Assembly: GCF_002848265.1 (NCBI RefSeq)
Contig: NZ_CP025422.1
Location: 1,364,001-1,428,000, forward strand
DNA from: Zhihengliuella sp. ISTPL4
GTDB taxonomy: Bacteria > Actinomycetota > Actinomycetes > Actinomycetales > Microbacteriaceae
Reading direction: 5' to 3'
Length of the DNA stretch: 64,000 bases
Shown one piece after another: positions 16,890 through 26,540 of this stretch. The position numbers and the translations under genes are program-made. Position 1 is the stretch's first letter, and every line of letters starts with the position of its first letter. A model generated the notes under the pieces. That model did not search any database and had not been told where the DNA came from. It saw only the letters and a program-made list of their open reading frames with translations.

Positions 16890-17063
16890 TCAGGCCGGGG
16901 CTACGACGGCACCCAGCACGTCGTGAAGCTCCTTGGCCTCGGCGTCGTTCACGGAGACGACCAGACGGCCGCCACCCTCGAGCGGAACACGCACGATGAT
17001 GAGTCGTCCCTCTTTCACGGCCTCCATGGGTCCGTCTCCGGTCCTCGGCTTCATCGCTGCCAT
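16890..17063 (-). CDS. DUF3117 family small protein
   Basis: A 57-residue protein starting MAAMKPRTGDGPMEAVKEG, with the core IIVRVPLEGGGRLVV. It is typical of DUF3117, a very small actinobacterial family of unknown function. A strong ribosome-binding site (GGAAAGGGAG) precedes the ATG. The TAAACT box at 17096-17101 fits a -10. Confidence 0.9.
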   Translation of the reverse strand: MAAMKPRTGDGPMEAVKEGRLIIVRVPLEGGGRLVVSVNDAEAKELHDVLGAVVAPA

Positions 17064-17095
17064 CGTGGCTCCCTTTCCTCCGGTGGTATGGAATG

Positions 17096-17101
17096 AGTTT
17101 A
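17096..17101 (-). promoter_or_regulatory. -10 box (TAAACT) for the DUF3117 gene
   Basis: TAAACT on the minus strand, 32 bases before the ATG at 17063, giving a short leader that contains the ribosome-binding site. Confidence 0.5.
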
Positions 17102-17155
17102 TCGGGTGCGACCGCGCCGTGGACGTCACGCCGACACAATCCCCCGCGCGCGTCG

Positions 17156-18373
17156 TCAGGGCACCTGCCAGAACGTGCTCCCCAGGGCATACACGTGGTA
17201 GATCCAGACCCACTGGCCGATCAGGCACAGCGCCAGCACGCCGAGCCGCCAGGCGCGAGACCGGGGCACGGCGACCGCCCCCCACGCCGGGCTGAGCGGC
17301 AGGAGCAGGCGGAAGGTGCTCGACTGCGGGAAGAACACCGCGAGGAGGTAGAGCAGATAGCTCGCACTCCAGAGCCGCAGGTCGGGACCGAGCGCCCGCA
17401 CCTGCGGGGACAGGAGCAGCGCGGCGCCCGCCGCGACCACGAGGACGACGAGGGCGACCGGCCCCCACTCCGACGGCAGGCCCCACAGCGCGAACCAGAA
17501 CTGCGACGCCTGCACCCATCCCTCGAAGGGCACGAAGCCGTCGACGCCGCCCTCGATCCAATGCCGCCGCCACGCCAGCTCGGTGGCGAGATACGCGCCG
17601 GGGTCGCCTGTCACGAGGCCGGCGATCATCTGCCAGGCGAAGCCGGTGGCCGTGGCCAGCGCCCCGAGCGCCACGATGTGCAGGACGTCGCGCACGGCCA
17701 GCGGATCGGTGCGTCGGTGCATCCACCGGAGGATCCCGTGCAGGCCGAGGTACAGCGCGAAGGCGAGAACCCCGGGCCGGGTGAACCCCAGCACCGGGAT
17801 GAGCAGGTACAGCCAGGCGTAGTTCCGGCGGATCGTCGCGTCCAGCGCGAGGAACAGCAACAGGAGGAAGAGCGTCTCCGCGTATCCCACCTGGAACATC
17901 GCGGCCACCGGTCCGGAGGCGAAGAAGACCACGGCCCACAGTGCCGCGGCGTTCCCGACGCGGTCGCGGAGCAGGCGATGCAGCGCGAGGCAGGCCAGGT
18001 ACCCGGCCACGGAGGAGAGCACGAGGGCTCCGGCGCCCCAGGAGCCGAACACGAATCCGAGGGTCTTCGCGGCGTACGCGAACACGGGCATGAATGCCCA
18101 GGCGTTCTCTGCCACCTGCCCGTCGTCGGTCAGCGGGAGCTCCGCGGGGTAGCCGTGCACCGCGACCTGCCAGTACCACTGCGCGTCCCAGCCGAGGACG
18201 AAGTCGATCAGCCCGGCATCGCCGCCGAAGCGCGAGAACACCGTGGACAGGGAGGCGGCGGCGATGAGGAATCCGGTCGTCACGACCCGGGCGAGGACGT
18301 AGACGATGCCGATGCGCAGGGCGAGCGGCATCCGTGCCCAGCGCCGCGTGAGCGTCAGTGCGACGTGAGCCAT
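17156..18373 (-). CDS. PIG-V-like mannosyltransferase-family membrane protein
   Basis: A 405-residue polytopic protein with about ten hydrophobic segments. It shows the PIG-V/GT-C pattern: [15 protein letters not shown] in the first external loop, the AFMPVFAYA region, FRLLLPLSP near the end. Such enzymes transfer mannose from a lipid carrier, often to glycolipids or proteins; activity here is inferred. The ATG at 18373 lies inside the dapE 3' end, overlapping it by 19 bases, so it is probably expressed with dapE. Confidence 0.75.
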   Translation of the reverse strand: MAHVALTLTRRWARMPLALRIGIVYVLARVVTTGFLIAAASLSTVFSRFGGDAGLIDFVLGWDAQWYWQVAVHGYPAELPLTDDGQVAENAWAFMPVFAYAAKTLGFVFGSWGAGALVLSSVAGYLACLALHRLLRDRVGNAAALWAVVFFASGPVAAMFQVGYAETLFLLLLFLALDATIRRNYAWLYLLIPVLGFTRPGVLAFALYLGLHGILRWMHRRTDPLAVRDVLHIVALGALATATGFAWQMIAGLVTGDPGAYLATELAWRRHWIEGGVDGFVPFEGWVQASQFWFALWGLPSEWGPVALVVLVVAAGAALLLSPQVRALGPDLRLWSASYLLYLLAVFFPQSSTFRLLLPLSPAWGAVAVPRSRAWRLGVLALCLIGQWVWIYHVYALGSTFWQVP

Positions 18374-19428
18374 GCGCGCAGACCTCGCTCGACGGCGTCG
18401 ATCTGGGCGAGCGGCACACGCTCCTCGTCGTGGTGGGCGAGGTGCGGGTCGCCCGGGCCGTAGTTCACGGCCGGGATGCCGAGCGCCGAGAAACGGGCCA
18501 CGTCGGTCCAGCCGTACTTCGGCTGCGGCTCCGCTCCGACGGCCGTGACGAACCGATGGGCGATCTCGGCGTCCAGCCCGGGGCGCGCACCCTCCGCGAC
18601 GTCCGTGATCTCCACGTCGAATCCGGCGAGCACCGCTCGGACGTGCGCCTCGGCATCGGCCGCGGACTTGTTCGGTGCGAAGCGGTAGTTGACCTCGACC
18701 TCGCAGGCGTCGGGGATGACGTTGCCGGCGACCCCGCCGGCAACGCGGACCGCGCTGAGCCCCTCCCGGTAGAGCAGGCCCTCCACCAGCACCTCGCGCG
18801 CTCGGTACTCGGACAGCCGGGTGAGGATGGGGGCCGCGCGATGGATCGCGTTCTCGCCGATCCAGGCCCTGGCGCTGTGCGCGCGCACTCCCGTGGTCCG
18901 CACGATCGCCCGCAGCGTGCCGTTGCATCCGCCCTCGACCTGGCCGTTCGACGGCTCCCCGAGGATGGCGAAATCGGCCTGGAACAGGTCGGGACGCGCT
19001 GCGGCGAGGAGCCCGAGACCGTTCAGGGAGGCCGCGACCTCCTCGTTGTCGTACCACATCCAGGTCACGTCGATCGCGGGGTCGGTGAGCTCGGCGGCGA
19101 GCTTGAGCTGCACCGCGACCCCGGCTTTCATGTCGACGGTGCCGCGACCCCACAGATGCGGCACGCCGTCGATCTCGATGTCGCGCGTGGGCAGGTTGTC
19201 GTTGAGGGGCACAGTGTCGATGTGCCCGGCGATCGCGACGCGCTGCGCCCGCCCGAGGTCCGTGCGAGCGACGACCGTGTTGCCGTGCCGGATGACCTCC
19301 AGGTGCGGCAGGCCGGACACGGCCTCCTCGATCAGATCGGCGAGAGTCTTCTCCTCGCCGGAGACGCTCGGGACGTCGCAGATCGCGCGGGTGATGTCGG
19401 CGGAGGACGCGGTCAGATCGAGCACCAT
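18355..19428 (-). CDS. dapE: Succinyl-diaminopimelate desuccinylase
   Basis: A 357-residue M20 metallopeptidase-family enzyme. Probable metal and catalytic residues are H69 and D71 (AGHIDTVP), D99 ([10 protein letters not shown]), E129/E130 (NEEV) and E158 (GEPSNG). It removes succinate from N-succinyl-LL-diaminopimelate in lysine and peptidoglycan precursor synthesis. It is divergent from dapD with only 66 bp between starts. A TAGGCT box lies six bases before the ATG, predicting a leaderless transcript. Confidence 0.93.
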   Translation of the reverse strand: MVLDLTASSADITRAICDVPSVSGEEKTLADLIEEAVSGLPHLEVIRHGNTVVARTDLGRAQRVAIAGHIDTVPLNDNLPTRDIEIDGVPHLWGRGTVDMKAGVAVQLKLAAELTDPAIDVTWMWYDNEEVAASLNGLGLLAAARPDLFQADFAILGEPSNGQVEGGCNGTLRAIVRTTGVRAHSARAWIGENAIHRAAPILTRLSEYRAREVLVEGLLYREGLSAVRVAGGVAGNVIPDACEVEVNYRFAPNKSAADAEAHVRAVLAGFDVEITDVAEGARPGLDAEIAHRFVTAVGAEPQPKYGWTDVARFSALGIPAVNYGPGDPHLAHHDEERVPLAQIDAVERGLRAWLTSH

Positions 19429-19434
19429 GCCCCC

Positions 19435-19440
19435 AGCCTA
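19435..19440 (-). promoter_or_regulatory. -10 box (TAGGCT) for dapE, leaderless type
   Basis: TAGGCT on the minus strand ends six bases before the dapE ATG, in the dapE-dapD divergent region. Confidence 0.5.
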
Positions 19441-19482
19441 CTGATGCCCGTCATGCGGGACGGGACACCGTCGTCGGCGCGA

Positions 19483-19488
19483 TACCGT
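19483..19488 (+). promoter_or_regulatory. -10 box (TACCGT) for dapD
   Basis: TACCGT ends six bases before the dapD ATG. The intervening GGAGGC could act as a ribosome-binding site if transcription starts further upstream, so leaderless use is less certain here. Confidence 0.35.
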
Positions 19489-19494
19489 GGAGGC

Positions 19495-20448
19495 ATGAGC
19501 GACGCACGATCTGTCTGGGGACTCGGCCTGACGACCACCGCGAGCGACGGCACGGTCCTCGACGCGTGGTACCCGGCGGTCCGCTCGTCCGCGCCGTCCG
19601 ACGCCGAGGTCGCCGCCGCGCGCACCGCGCTCGACGCACAGACCGGACCGGACGAGCGCCGCGACGTCACCCTCGCGCTGGTCGAGCTCACGATCGACCT
19701 GGACGCGGCCCCGGCCTCCACCGCGGACGCCTATCTGCGTCTGCACGCCCTGTCGCACCTGCTCGTGCGGCCGAACGCCCTCAACCTCGACGGCATCTTC
19801 GGTCACCTGCCGAACGTCGCCTGGACCAACGCCGGCCCGCTGCTCCCCGCCGACGCCGCACGCCTGCGTCCGCAGCTCCAGCGCGCCGGTATCCAGATCC
19901 AGGGCCTGGACAAGTTCCCTCGTCTCACCGACTACGTGCAGCCCGCCGGTGTACGCATCGCCGACGCCTCGCGCGTGCGGCTCGGCGCCCACCTCGCCCC
20001 CGGCACCACGGTCATGCACGAGGGCTTCGTCAACTTCAATGCGGGCACCCTCGGCGCCTCGATGGTCGAGGGTCGCATCTCGCAGGGCGTGGTGGTCGGC
20101 GACGGCAGCGACATCGGCGGCGGCGCCTCGATCATGGGCACGCTCTCCGGCGGAGGGTCGCACCGCGTGTCGATCGGCGCTCGAACGCTGCTCGGCGCGA
20201 ACGCCGGCATCGGCATCTCCCTCGGCGACGACTGCGTCGTGGAGGCGGGGCTCTACGTCACCGCCGGCACGAAGATCGTCCTCGCCGACGGTCCTGCGAC
20301 GGCCGACGGGGGCCGGAAGACCGTCAAGGGGGCGGAGCTGTCCGGTCAGGACGGTCTCCTGTTCCGGCGCAACTCGCTCACGGGTGCCGTCGAGGCGGTC
20401 CGCCGCGCCGGCGTCGGTGTCACGCTCAACGAGGCGCTGCACGCCTGA
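19495..20448 (+). CDS. dapD: 2,3,4,5-tetrahydropyridine-2,6-dicarboxylate N-succinyltransferase
   Basis: A 317-residue protein of the actinobacterial DapD type. The N-terminal alpha/beta part is followed by a left-handed beta-helix of hexapeptide turns ([44 protein letters not shown]). It transfers succinate from succinyl-CoA in the lysine/DAP pathway, upstream of DapC and DapE, both also encoded here. The ATG at 19495 gives the family start [12 protein letters not shown]. Confidence 0.93.
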   Translation: MSDARSVWGLGLTTTASDGTVLDAWYPAVRSSAPSDAEVAAARTALDAQTGPDERRDVTLALVELTIDLDAAPASTADAYLRLHALSHLLVRPNALNLDGIFGHLPNVAWTNAGPLLPADAARLRPQLQRAGIQIQGLDKFPRLTDYVQPAGVRIADASRVRLGAHLAPGTTVMHEGFVNFNAGTLGASMVEGRISQGVVVGDGSDIGGGASIMGTLSGGGSHRVSIGARTLLGANAGIGISLGDDCVVEAGLYVTAGTKIVLADGPATADGGRKTVKGAELSGQDGLLFRRNSLTGAVEAVRRAGVGVTLNEALHA

Positions 20449-20483
20449 CAGCCCGCCTGCAGCCTTCCACCGGTCGCCGCTGA

Positions 20484-20489
20484 TAGACT
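20484..20489 (+). promoter_or_regulatory. Candidate -10 (TAGACT) and long leader of the DEAD-box helicase at 20686
   Basis: TAGACT follows the dapD stop by 35 bases. If used, the leader would be about 190 bases. It contains GC-rich self-complementary stretches such as GAGCGCCCGCGCTC. No reading frame with coding character is seen in it. Confidence 0.45.
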
Positions 20490-20685
20490 GAGCGCGTTGC
20501 CCGCGCCGCCGGCCGGTCAGCATCGTCGTCGTCTAGGGGTCTCCGAGGACCGAAGCGAGCGCCCGCGCTCCCCTCTCCAGCCCGAACTGGCCATTCGCAC
20601 GGCGAACGGACGCGCACTCGCTGCGTCTTCGCCCACCTCACCCCACTATCCCGCGCCGTTCTCGTGCGCTGACGGAGTTCTCTGC

Positions 20686-22056
20686 ATGCCTTCCTTCCTC
20701 GACCTCGGCGTTCCCGCCGAGCTCGCCACCGTCCTCGCCGCCTCCGGAAAGACCGAGGCGTTCGCGATCCAGCGTGACACCCTGCCCGACTCGCTCGCCG
20801 GCCGCGACCTCCTCGGTCGCGGACGCACGGGCAGCGGCAAGACCATCGCCTTCGCCCTGCCGCTCGTCGCGCGTCTGGCGGCCTCCGGTCACAAGCGCCG
20901 TTCCGGTCTGCCCCGCGGCCTCGTGCTCGCCCCCACCCGCGAGCTGGCCACCCAGATCGCCGCGACCGTCGCCCCGCTCGCCGAGGCCGTCGGCCTGCGC
21001 GTCACCACCGTGTTCGGCGGCGTGAGCCAGCGGCCGCAGGAGCAGGCGCTCCAGGGCGGCGTCGACATCGTCGTCGCCTGCCCCGGCCGTCTGGAAGACC
21101 TCATGAAGCAGCAGGTCGTGCGCCTGAGCGCCATCGAGGTCACCGTGCTCGACGAGGCCGACCACATGGCCGACCTCGGCTTCCTCCCCGGCGTCACCCG
21201 CATCCTGTCGGCGACGCCCGCCGACGGACAGCGCCTGCTGTTCAGCGCGACGCTGGACCGCGGCATCGACACGCTCGCCCGCCGCTTCCTGACGAACGCG
21301 GTCAGCCACGAGGTCGACGAGGCGAGCGTGCCGGTCGGCGAGATGACCCACCGCGTGCTGGTCGTCGACTCGCCGGAGAACAAGACCGTGCTGGTGCGCG
21401 ACCTCGCCTCCGGAACGGGGCGCCGCATCCTCTTCACGCGCACCAAGCACCAGGCGAAGAAGCTCGCCAAGCAGCTCACCGCCGCCGGGATCCCGGCCGT
21501 CGACCTGCACGGCAACCTGTCCCAGAACGCGCGGGAGCGCAACCTCGGGGCCTTCTCCGCCGACCCGGCGGACGGGGGCGTCCGCGTCCTCGTCGCGACC
21601 GACGTCGCGGCCCGCGGTGTGCACGTCGACAACGTCGATCTCGTCGTCCACGTCGATCCGCCCGTCGAGCACAAGGCGTACCTCCACCGTTCCGGACGCA
21701 CGGCCCGGGCCGGCGCTGCCGGCACGGTCGTCACCGTGGTCCTCCCCGAGCAGCGCCGTGATGTGAAGGACCTCCTGCGCAAGGCCGCGATCACGGCCCC
21801 GCTGGAGAACCTCACCGCCGACGCGGTCACCGAGCTCGTCCCGGAGCGTGCACCGCACGTGCGCCCCGCTCCCCCGCAGCCGCAGCAGCAGCGCTCCGCG
21901 AAGCAGCGGCCGGCGGGCGGCGAGAAGAGCTCCGCGACCACTCCGCCGTCCCGCCGTCGTCGTCGCCCGCGGTCCGCAGGCCAGGGCGGTGCGCCCGGCT
22001 CGCAGCGCCAGGGCGGCCAGGGCCGCCAGGGCACGCGCGGGGCTCAGGGCCGCTGA
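20686..22056 (+). CDS. DEAD-box ATP-dependent RNA helicase
   Basis: A 456-residue SF2 RNA helicase, the second in the window. In order: Q-motif region FAIQRDTLP, Walker A GRTGSGKT, PTRELA, DEAD (VTVLDEADHMADLGF), SAT, and HRSGRTARAG. The C-terminal tail is rich in Gln, Gly and Arg (SRRRRRPRSAGQGG). The first ATG giving a helicase-type N terminus (MPSFLDLGVP) is at 20686; upstream in-frame sequence looks non-coding. It differs from the first helicase in both core and tail, so the two are not recent duplicates. Such helicases with long leaders are often autoregulated (inference). Confidence 0.92.
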   Translation: MPSFLDLGVPAELATVLAASGKTEAFAIQRDTLPDSLAGRDLLGRGRTGSGKTIAFALPLVARLAASGHKRRSGLPRGLVLAPTRELATQIAATVAPLAEAVGLRVTTVFGGVSQRPQEQALQGGVDIVVACPGRLEDLMKQQVVRLSAIEVTVLDEADHMADLGFLPGVTRILSATPADGQRLLFSATLDRGIDTLARRFLTNAVSHEVDEASVPVGEMTHRVLVVDSPENKTVLVRDLASGTGRRILFTRTKHQAKKLAKQLTAAGIPAVDLHGNLSQNARERNLGAFSADPADGGVRVLVATDVAARGVHVDNVDLVVHVDPPVEHKAYLHRSGRTARAGAAGTVVTVVLPEQRRDVKDLLRKAAITAPLENLTADAVTELVPERAPHVRPAPPQPQQQRSAKQRPAGGEKSSATTPPSRRRRRPRSAGQGGAPGSQRQGGQGRQGTRGAQGR

Positions 22057-22079
22057 CCCCGGTTCGCGCCTGACGACAG

Positions 22080-22117
22080 CGAAGGCCCCCTCGCACTCCG
22101 GTGCGAGGGGGCCTTCG
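22080..22117. terminator. Hairpin between the convergent DEAD-box helicase and gltA genes
   Basis: Perfect 17-bp inverted repeat (22080-22096 and 22101-22117) closed by a TCCG tetraloop of the stable UNCG type. Confidence 0.85.
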
Positions 22118-22135
22118 GCGTTTGCGACGCCGCGC

Positions 22136-23425
22136 TCAGCGCGTCGGGAACGCGCGCTCCGGCGACCCCGTGTAGAGCTGCTGCGGGCGGCCGATCTTGG
22201 TCTGCGGGTCGAGCTGCAGCTCGCGCCACTGGGCGAGCCAGCCGGGAAGGCGGCCGATCGCGAAGAGCACGGTGAACATGCGCGTGGGGAAGCCCATCGC
22301 CTTGTAGATCACGCCGGTGTAGAAGTCGACGTTCGGGTACAGGCGACGCTCGCGGAAGTAGTCGTCGGCGAGGGCGATCTCCTCGAGCTCCTTCGCGAGG
22401 TCCAGGAGCGGATCCGTCACGCCGAGCGAGTTCAGCACCTCGTCTGCGGCTTCCTTGACGAGCTTGGCGCGCGGGTCGTAGTTCTTGTAGACCCGGTGGC
22501 CGAAGCCCATCAGCTTCACGCCCTCTTCCTTGTTCTTCACCCGCTCGACGAAGCGCGACACGCTCTGGCCCGAGTCGCGGATCTGGCCGAGCATGGTGAG
22601 GACGGCCTCGTTCGCGCCGCCGTGCAGCGGTCCGGAGAGCGCCTGGATGCCGGCCGAGACGGAGGCGAACTGGTTGGCACCCGTCGAGCCGACGAGGCGG
22701 ACCGTGGAGGTCGAGGCGTTCTGCTCGTGGTCCTCGTGCAGGATGAGCAGCAGCTCGAGCGCCTTCACCATCGTCGGATTGATCTCGTACGGCTCGGAGT
22801 TCACGCCGAAGTTGAGCTTGAGGAAATTCTCGACGAACCCGAGCGAGTTGTCCGGGTAGAGGAACGCCTGTCCGACGCTCTTCTTGTGCGCGTATGCGGC
22901 GATGACCGGGAGCTTGGCGAGCATGCGGATGGTGTTCAGCTCGACGTGCTCGGGGTTGTGCGGGTCGGTCTGCCCCTCGTAGTACGTCGACAGGGCCGCG
23001 ACGGCGGAGGACAGCACCGACATCGGGTGGGCGGTGTGCGGCAGCGCGGAGAAGAAGCGCTTGAGGTCTTCGTGCAGCAGCGTGTGGCGACGGATCTTCT
23101 CGTCGAACTCCGCGAGCTCCGTGGCGGACGGCAGCTCCCCGTAGATGAGCAGCCACGCGACCTCGAGGTAGCTGGTGCTGCCGGCGAGCTGCTCGATCGG
23201 ATAGCCGCGGTACCGCAGGATGCCCTTGTCCCCGTCGATGAAGGTGATGTCCGACTTGGTGGAGGCGGTGTTGACGAAGCCGTAGTCGAGCCCCGTGTAT
23301 CCGGTCTGACGCGTCAACGTCGAGAAGTCGATGCTGTCGTGGCCCGCGGTACCGCGCACCAGGGGGAATTCGGCGGTGGTGTCGCCGATCGTCAGCTTCG
23401 CCGTCTGGTCTGCCGCAGCGCTCAC
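22136..23425 (-). CDS. gltA: Citrate synthase
   Basis: A 429-residue type II citrate synthase. Active-site motifs include HEDHEQNASTSTVR, PLHGGANEAV, GFGHRVYKNYDPRA and a C-terminal ERAFPTR. It condenses oxaloacetate with acetyl-CoA at the start of the TCA cycle. The start is a GTG with AGGAGG shortly upstream. About 190 bp separate it from the upstream dapC gene on the same strand. That gap includes a TAGGCT -10 candidate near 23551-23556, suggesting its own promoter. Confidence 0.96.
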   Translation of the reverse strand: MSAAADQTAKLTIGDTTAEFPLVRGTAGHDSIDFSTLTRQTGYTGLDYGFVNTASTKSDITFIDGDKGILRYRGYPIEQLAGSTSYLEVAWLLIYGELPSATELAEFDEKIRRHTLLHEDLKRFFSALPHTAHPMSVLSSAVAALSTYYEGQTDPHNPEHVELNTIRMLAKLPVIAAYAHKKSVGQAFLYPDNSLGFVENFLKLNFGVNSEPYEINPTMVKALELLLILHEDHEQNASTSTVRLVGSTGANQFASVSAGIQALSGPLHGGANEAVLTMLGQIRDSGQSVSRFVERVKNKEEGVKLMGFGHRVYKNYDPRAKLVKEAADEVLNSLGVTDPLLDLAKELEEIALADDYFRERRLYPNVDFYTGVIYKAMGFPTRMFTVLFAIGRLPGWLAQWRELQLDPQTKIGRPQQLYTGSPERAFPTR

Positions 23426-23615
23426 GCGGACCTCCTCCTTCTGTCTGATCGCCCCGGCGTCGCGGGCGTCAGCAAGTTCTTGATCAAGCCGGAACTGGCG
23501 ATCTCTCGGGCGCTGAGCGCCTGGCCGGGTGCCGACCGAATCGCCTTTACAGCCTAGTCGTCACACAGGCCTACTGTGACAACCGCCAAAGGGATCGGCA
23601 CAGCAGGGAGGGTTC

Positions 23616-24728
23616 CTACAGATCCGCTCCGCGCAGGCGCCGGGCCGCCTCGGCGACGCGGTCCGTCGGCGCCGTCAGCGACAGTCGCACATGCTCCGGA
23701 GAGGAAGCGCCGTAGAAGTGCCCGGGTCCGGCGAGGATCCCGAGGTGGGCAAGGCGCGCCATCGACTCCCAGGCGTCGCGACCCTCGGTCGCCCACAGAT
23801 AGAGTCCGGCCTCCGAGCCATCGATACGGAAGCCGGCCGCCTGGACGGCCGGAAGCAGCAGCCCGCGCCGCTCGCGGTAGAGCTCCTTCTGCGCCGCGAC
23901 GTGCGCCTCGTCACCGAGGGCGACGGCCATCGCCTGCTGGACGGGCGCGGGCGGCATGAGGCCGAGATGCTTGCGCGCGGTGAGGAGATCGCCGACCACA
24001 CGGGCGCAGCCGGCGACGAAGGCCGCGCGGTATCCCGCGAGGTTGGACTGCTTGCTCAGCGAATAGACGCTGAGCAGGTTCGCCCGCGTGCCGCCGGTCA
24101 CCCGCGGGTCGAGCACCGACGGGATGGGTTCGTCGGCCCAGGGACCGTCCCATCCCAGTTCGGCGTAGCACTCGTCGCTGGCCAGCACCGCACCCAGCTC
24201 GCGTGCCCGCTGCACCGCAACGGCGAGCTCGTCGACGGTCCACGTGCGGCCGTCCGGATTGCCCGGGCTGTTGATCCAGATGAGCTTGGTACCCACCGGC
24301 CATTCCGCCGGGTCGTCAGCGGCGACCGGCGTGGCGCCCGCGACCCGCGCGCCGACGTCGTACGTCGGGTACGCCACCCGGGGGTGCACGACGAGATCGC
24401 CCTCGCCGAGGCCCAGCAGCGTGGGCAGCAGGGCGACGAGCTCCTTGGAGCCGATGGTCGGCAGGACGTTGTCGACCCGGAGGCCCGGGACGCCGCGCTG
24501 GCGGGCATACCAGTCGACGATGGCCTCCCGGAGCGCGGGGGTGCCGACGGTCTGCGGATAGGCGTGGGCATCGGTCGCCTCGGCGAGCGCCCGGCGGATG
24601 ACCTCCGGTGTGGGGTCGACCGGCGAGCCGACGGAGAGGTCGACGAGACCGTCCGGGTGCCGGGCGGCGCGCTCGCGGTAAGGGACGACGGCATCCCAGG
24701 GATAGTCGGCGAGGTCGCGGACGCTCAC
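23616..24728 (-). CDS. dapC: Succinyldiaminopimelate transaminase
   Basis: A 370-residue fold-type I PLP aminotransferase. The PLP lysine is K226 (YSLSKQSNLAGYR). NSPGNPDGR and SDECYAELG supply cofactor contacts. In actinobacteria this family member, encoded directly after ferredoxin, is assigned as DapC, converting N-succinyl-2-amino-6-ketopimelate to N-succinyl-LL-diaminopimelate. With dapD and dapE it completes the succinylase branch. GTG start; nine bases separate it from the upstream ferredoxin gene. Confidence 0.9.
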   Translation of the reverse strand: MSVRDLADYPWDAVVPYRERAARHPDGLVDLSVGSPVDPTPEVIRRALAEATDAHAYPQTVGTPALREAIVDWYARQRGVPGLRVDNVLPTIGSKELVALLPTLLGLGEGDLVVHPRVAYPTYDVGARVAGATPVAADDPAEWPVGTKLIWINSPGNPDGRTWTVDELAVAVQRARELGAVLASDECYAELGWDGPWADEPIPSVLDPRVTGGTRANLLSVYSLSKQSNLAGYRAAFVAGCARVVGDLLTARKHLGLMPPAPVQQAMAVALGDEAHVAAQKELYRERRGLLLPAVQAAGFRIDGSEAGLYLWATEGRDAWESMARLAHLGILAGPGHFYGASSPEHVRLSLTAPTDRVAEAARRLRGADL

Positions 24729-24737
24729 GGCGTGCGC

Positions 24738-25058
24738 CTACTCGCCCTGGGGCGGGAGCGCGGCGATGATCGGGTGGTCGAACGGGTAGACGCCGACCTT
24801 GGCGGCGCCGCCGGGCGAGCCGATCTCGTCGAAGAACTCGACGTTGGCCTTGTAGTAGTCCTGCCACTCGTCGGGAAGGTCGTCCTCGTAGTAGATCGCC
24901 TCGACGGGGCAGACCGGCTCGCAGGCCCCGCAGTCCACGCACTCGTCGGGGTGGATGTAGAGCGACCGTTCGCCCTCGTAGATGCAGTCAACGGGGCACT
25001 CGTCGATGCAGGCGCGATCCTTGACATCGACGCACGGGAGGGCGATCACATACGTCAC
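24738..25058 (-). CDS. fdxA: Ferredoxin (7Fe/8Fe, FdxA type)
   Basis: A 106-residue ferredoxin. Cluster cysteines are C9, C17, C21, C25, C40, C43, C46 and C50, in the FdxA arrangement (spaced first set, then [12 protein letters not shown]). The C-terminal extension ([14 protein letters not shown]) is typical of actinobacterial 7Fe ferredoxins. It is a cytosolic electron carrier whose partner is not identifiable here. GTG start. It lies in a run with dapC downstream and a small membrane protein upstream. Confidence 0.93.
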   Translation of the reverse strand: MTYVIALPCVDVKDRACIDECPVDCIYEGERSLYIHPDECVDCGACEPVCPVEAIYYEDDLPDEWQDYYKANVEFFDEIGSPGGAAKVGVYPFDHPIIAALPPQGE

Positions 25059-25067
25059 CCCCTCAGT

Positions 25068-25478
25068 CTACGACCCGCGGACCTCGGGTTCCTCCGAGGA
25101 CGGTCCGGACGAGCGCACCGGCTGCCGGGAGAAGGACGGCCAGGCGATCACCAGAAGGACGATGCCGGCGGCGAGATAGGTCCAGATGCGTCCGGCGAGC
25201 GAATCCTGCACGACGACGGAGCCGCCGGGACCCACGCCCGAGATGATCACGAGCATCCCCAGCATCCCGAGACCTGCGGCCACGGCCGCCCCCCGATCGT
25301 GGGTGAGCGCACGGACGGCGATGAGGATCGCGGCGCAGGCGACGGCGGCGACGATGAGGCCGATCGGGATCGGTCCCCACATGACGCTGTGTGCGATGGT
25401 CCCGGCCACGCCGTAGACCCCACCCACCAGGGCAGCGGCCACCCAGGACAGCACCCTCGACAACCACTTCCCGCGCAC
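25068..25478 (-). CDS. Small membrane protein, probably DUF6113-like
   Basis: A 136-residue protein with four hydrophobic segments (about 10-28, 36-56, 66-86 and 95-112). The C-terminal tail is soluble. The pattern and position upstream of fdxA fit an actinobacterial family I recall as DUF6113; the name is tentative. Function unknown. It ends nine bases before the fdxA start. Confidence 0.6.
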   Translation of the reverse strand: MRGKWLSRVLSWVAAALVGGVYGVAGTIAHSVMWGPIPIGLIVAAVACAAILIAVRALTHDRGAAVAAGLGMLGMLVIISGVGPGGSVVVQDSLAGRIWTYLAAGIVLLVIAWPSFSRQPVRSSGPSSEEPEVRGS

Positions 25479-25518
25479 CCCCCGATCCTACCCGGGCGCC
25501 GTCCGGCGCGACGACGTC

Positions 25519-25833
25519 TCAGGCGGCGAGATCGAACAGCCGCAGCAGCGCCGCGACGAGCGCAGCGGCCGCGACCACCACCAGGAAGGACTGCCGCAGC
25601 CAGAGCAGCCCGGCCGCGACCAGCAGCGCGGGAACCCGGGCGTCCACGGTGATGGCCTGCCCGTCGCCGAGGGACTGCACCGCGACGAGCGCGGCGAGCA
25701 GGGCAACGGTGAGGAGATCCGAGATGCGGGCGGGGCCCGGCGCTTCGAGCACCTTCGGGGGCACGAGATAGCCCACGGCCTTCAGGGCGAGGCAGACCAA
25801 GGCGGCAAGGAGGATGGCGCTCCAGAGACTCAT
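25519..25833 (-). CDS. azlD: AzlD family branched-chain amino acid transport protein
   Basis: A 104-residue protein with about four membrane segments, in the size range of AzlD. It starts MSLWSAILLAALVCLALKAVGY. AzlD is the small partner of AzlC in branched-chain amino acid (or analogue) export. Its ATG overlaps the azlC stop by four bases. Confidence 0.85.
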   Translation of the reverse strand: MSLWSAILLAALVCLALKAVGYLVPPKVLEAPGPARISDLLTVALLAALVAVQSLGDGQAITVDARVPALLVAAGLLWLRQSFLVVVAAAALVAALLRLFDLAA

Positions 25834-26540
25834 GCGCCGGCCTCCGCGTCGCGGGCCCGTGCGGGTCGCGGCGTTCCCAGCCAGTTGAACCAGCCGACCA
25901 CGATCGCGACGAGCGCGGCGACGAGGACCGGCAGCCCCGGCAGGAGGAACGGCGTGAGCGCTGCCGCCACCACGGCCGCCGCGATCCCGACGACGATGGC
26001 CTGCCGCTGGCGCAGGCGCGGCCACAGCAGGGCGAGGAAGGCGGCGGCCGCCGCCGCGTCCAGACCCCACGTCTTCGGGTCGCCGAGCACGTCGCCGACG
26101 AGCGCGCCGATGAGCGTCGTGAGGTTCCAGCCGAGGAAGATGCCGATGCCGGTGACCCAGAAGCCCACCCGGCGGAGGCGCGGGTCGTCCTGCGCGATCG
26201 CCACGGCGGTGGACTCGTCGATCGTGAAGTGTGCCGCGGCGGCTCGTCTCGCCGGTCCGCCGCCGATGAGCGGGGACATGCGCATGCCGTAGGCGACGTT
26301 GCGCACACCGAGGAGCGCAGCCGACGCGATCGCCGAAGGCAGTGCGGCGAGGCCGCCCGCGGCGAACACCCCGACGAAGGCGAACTGCGATCCCCCGGTG
26401 AACATCAGGAGGCTGAGCACGCACGTCTGCCAGACGTCCAGCCCGGCGGCGACCGCGAGGGCACCGAACGACACCCCGTAAGCACTCGTCGCGAGGACGA
26501 CCCCGAGCGCCTCACGCCAGACTTCGCGCTCAGCGGTCAC
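25830..26540 (-). CDS. azlC: AzlC family ABC-independent amino acid exporter, large subunit
   Basis: A 236-residue protein with about eight membrane segments. AzlC signatures include SLLMFTGGSQFAFVGVF and NVAYGMRMSPLI. With AzlD it forms a small-molecule exporter of the LIV-E/AzlCD type. GTG start. It diverges from an XRE-cupin regulator gene, which probably controls it. Confidence 0.88.
   Translation of the reverse strand: MTAEREVWREALGVVLATSAYGVSFGALAVAAGLDVWQTCVLSLLMFTGGSQFAFVGVFAAGGLAALPSAIASAALLGVRNVAYGMRMSPLIGGGPARRAAAAHFTIDESTAVAIAQDDPRLRRVGFWVTGIGIFLGWNLTTLIGALVGDVLGDPKTWGLDAAAAAAFLALLWPRLRQRQAIVVGIAAAVVAAALTPFLLPGLPVLVAALVAIVVGWFNWLGTPRPARARDAEAGA

Noticed and set aside
20520..20560. 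tRNA-like D-arm sequence (GTCGTCTAGGGGTC) in the helicase leader
   Set aside because: No matching acceptor stem, anticodon arm or GTTCGA T-loop follows, so it is not a tRNA gene.
4767..22056. The two DEAD-box helicases as a recent duplication
   Set aside because: Core sequences and C-terminal tails differ clearly; they are separate paralogues.
23561..23579. TCACA...TGTGA inverted repeat upstream of gltA, thought of as a CRP/GlxR site
   Set aside because: CRP-type sites read TGTGA-N6-TCACA. Here the half-sites are in the opposite order with a nine-base gap, so the match is not meaningful.
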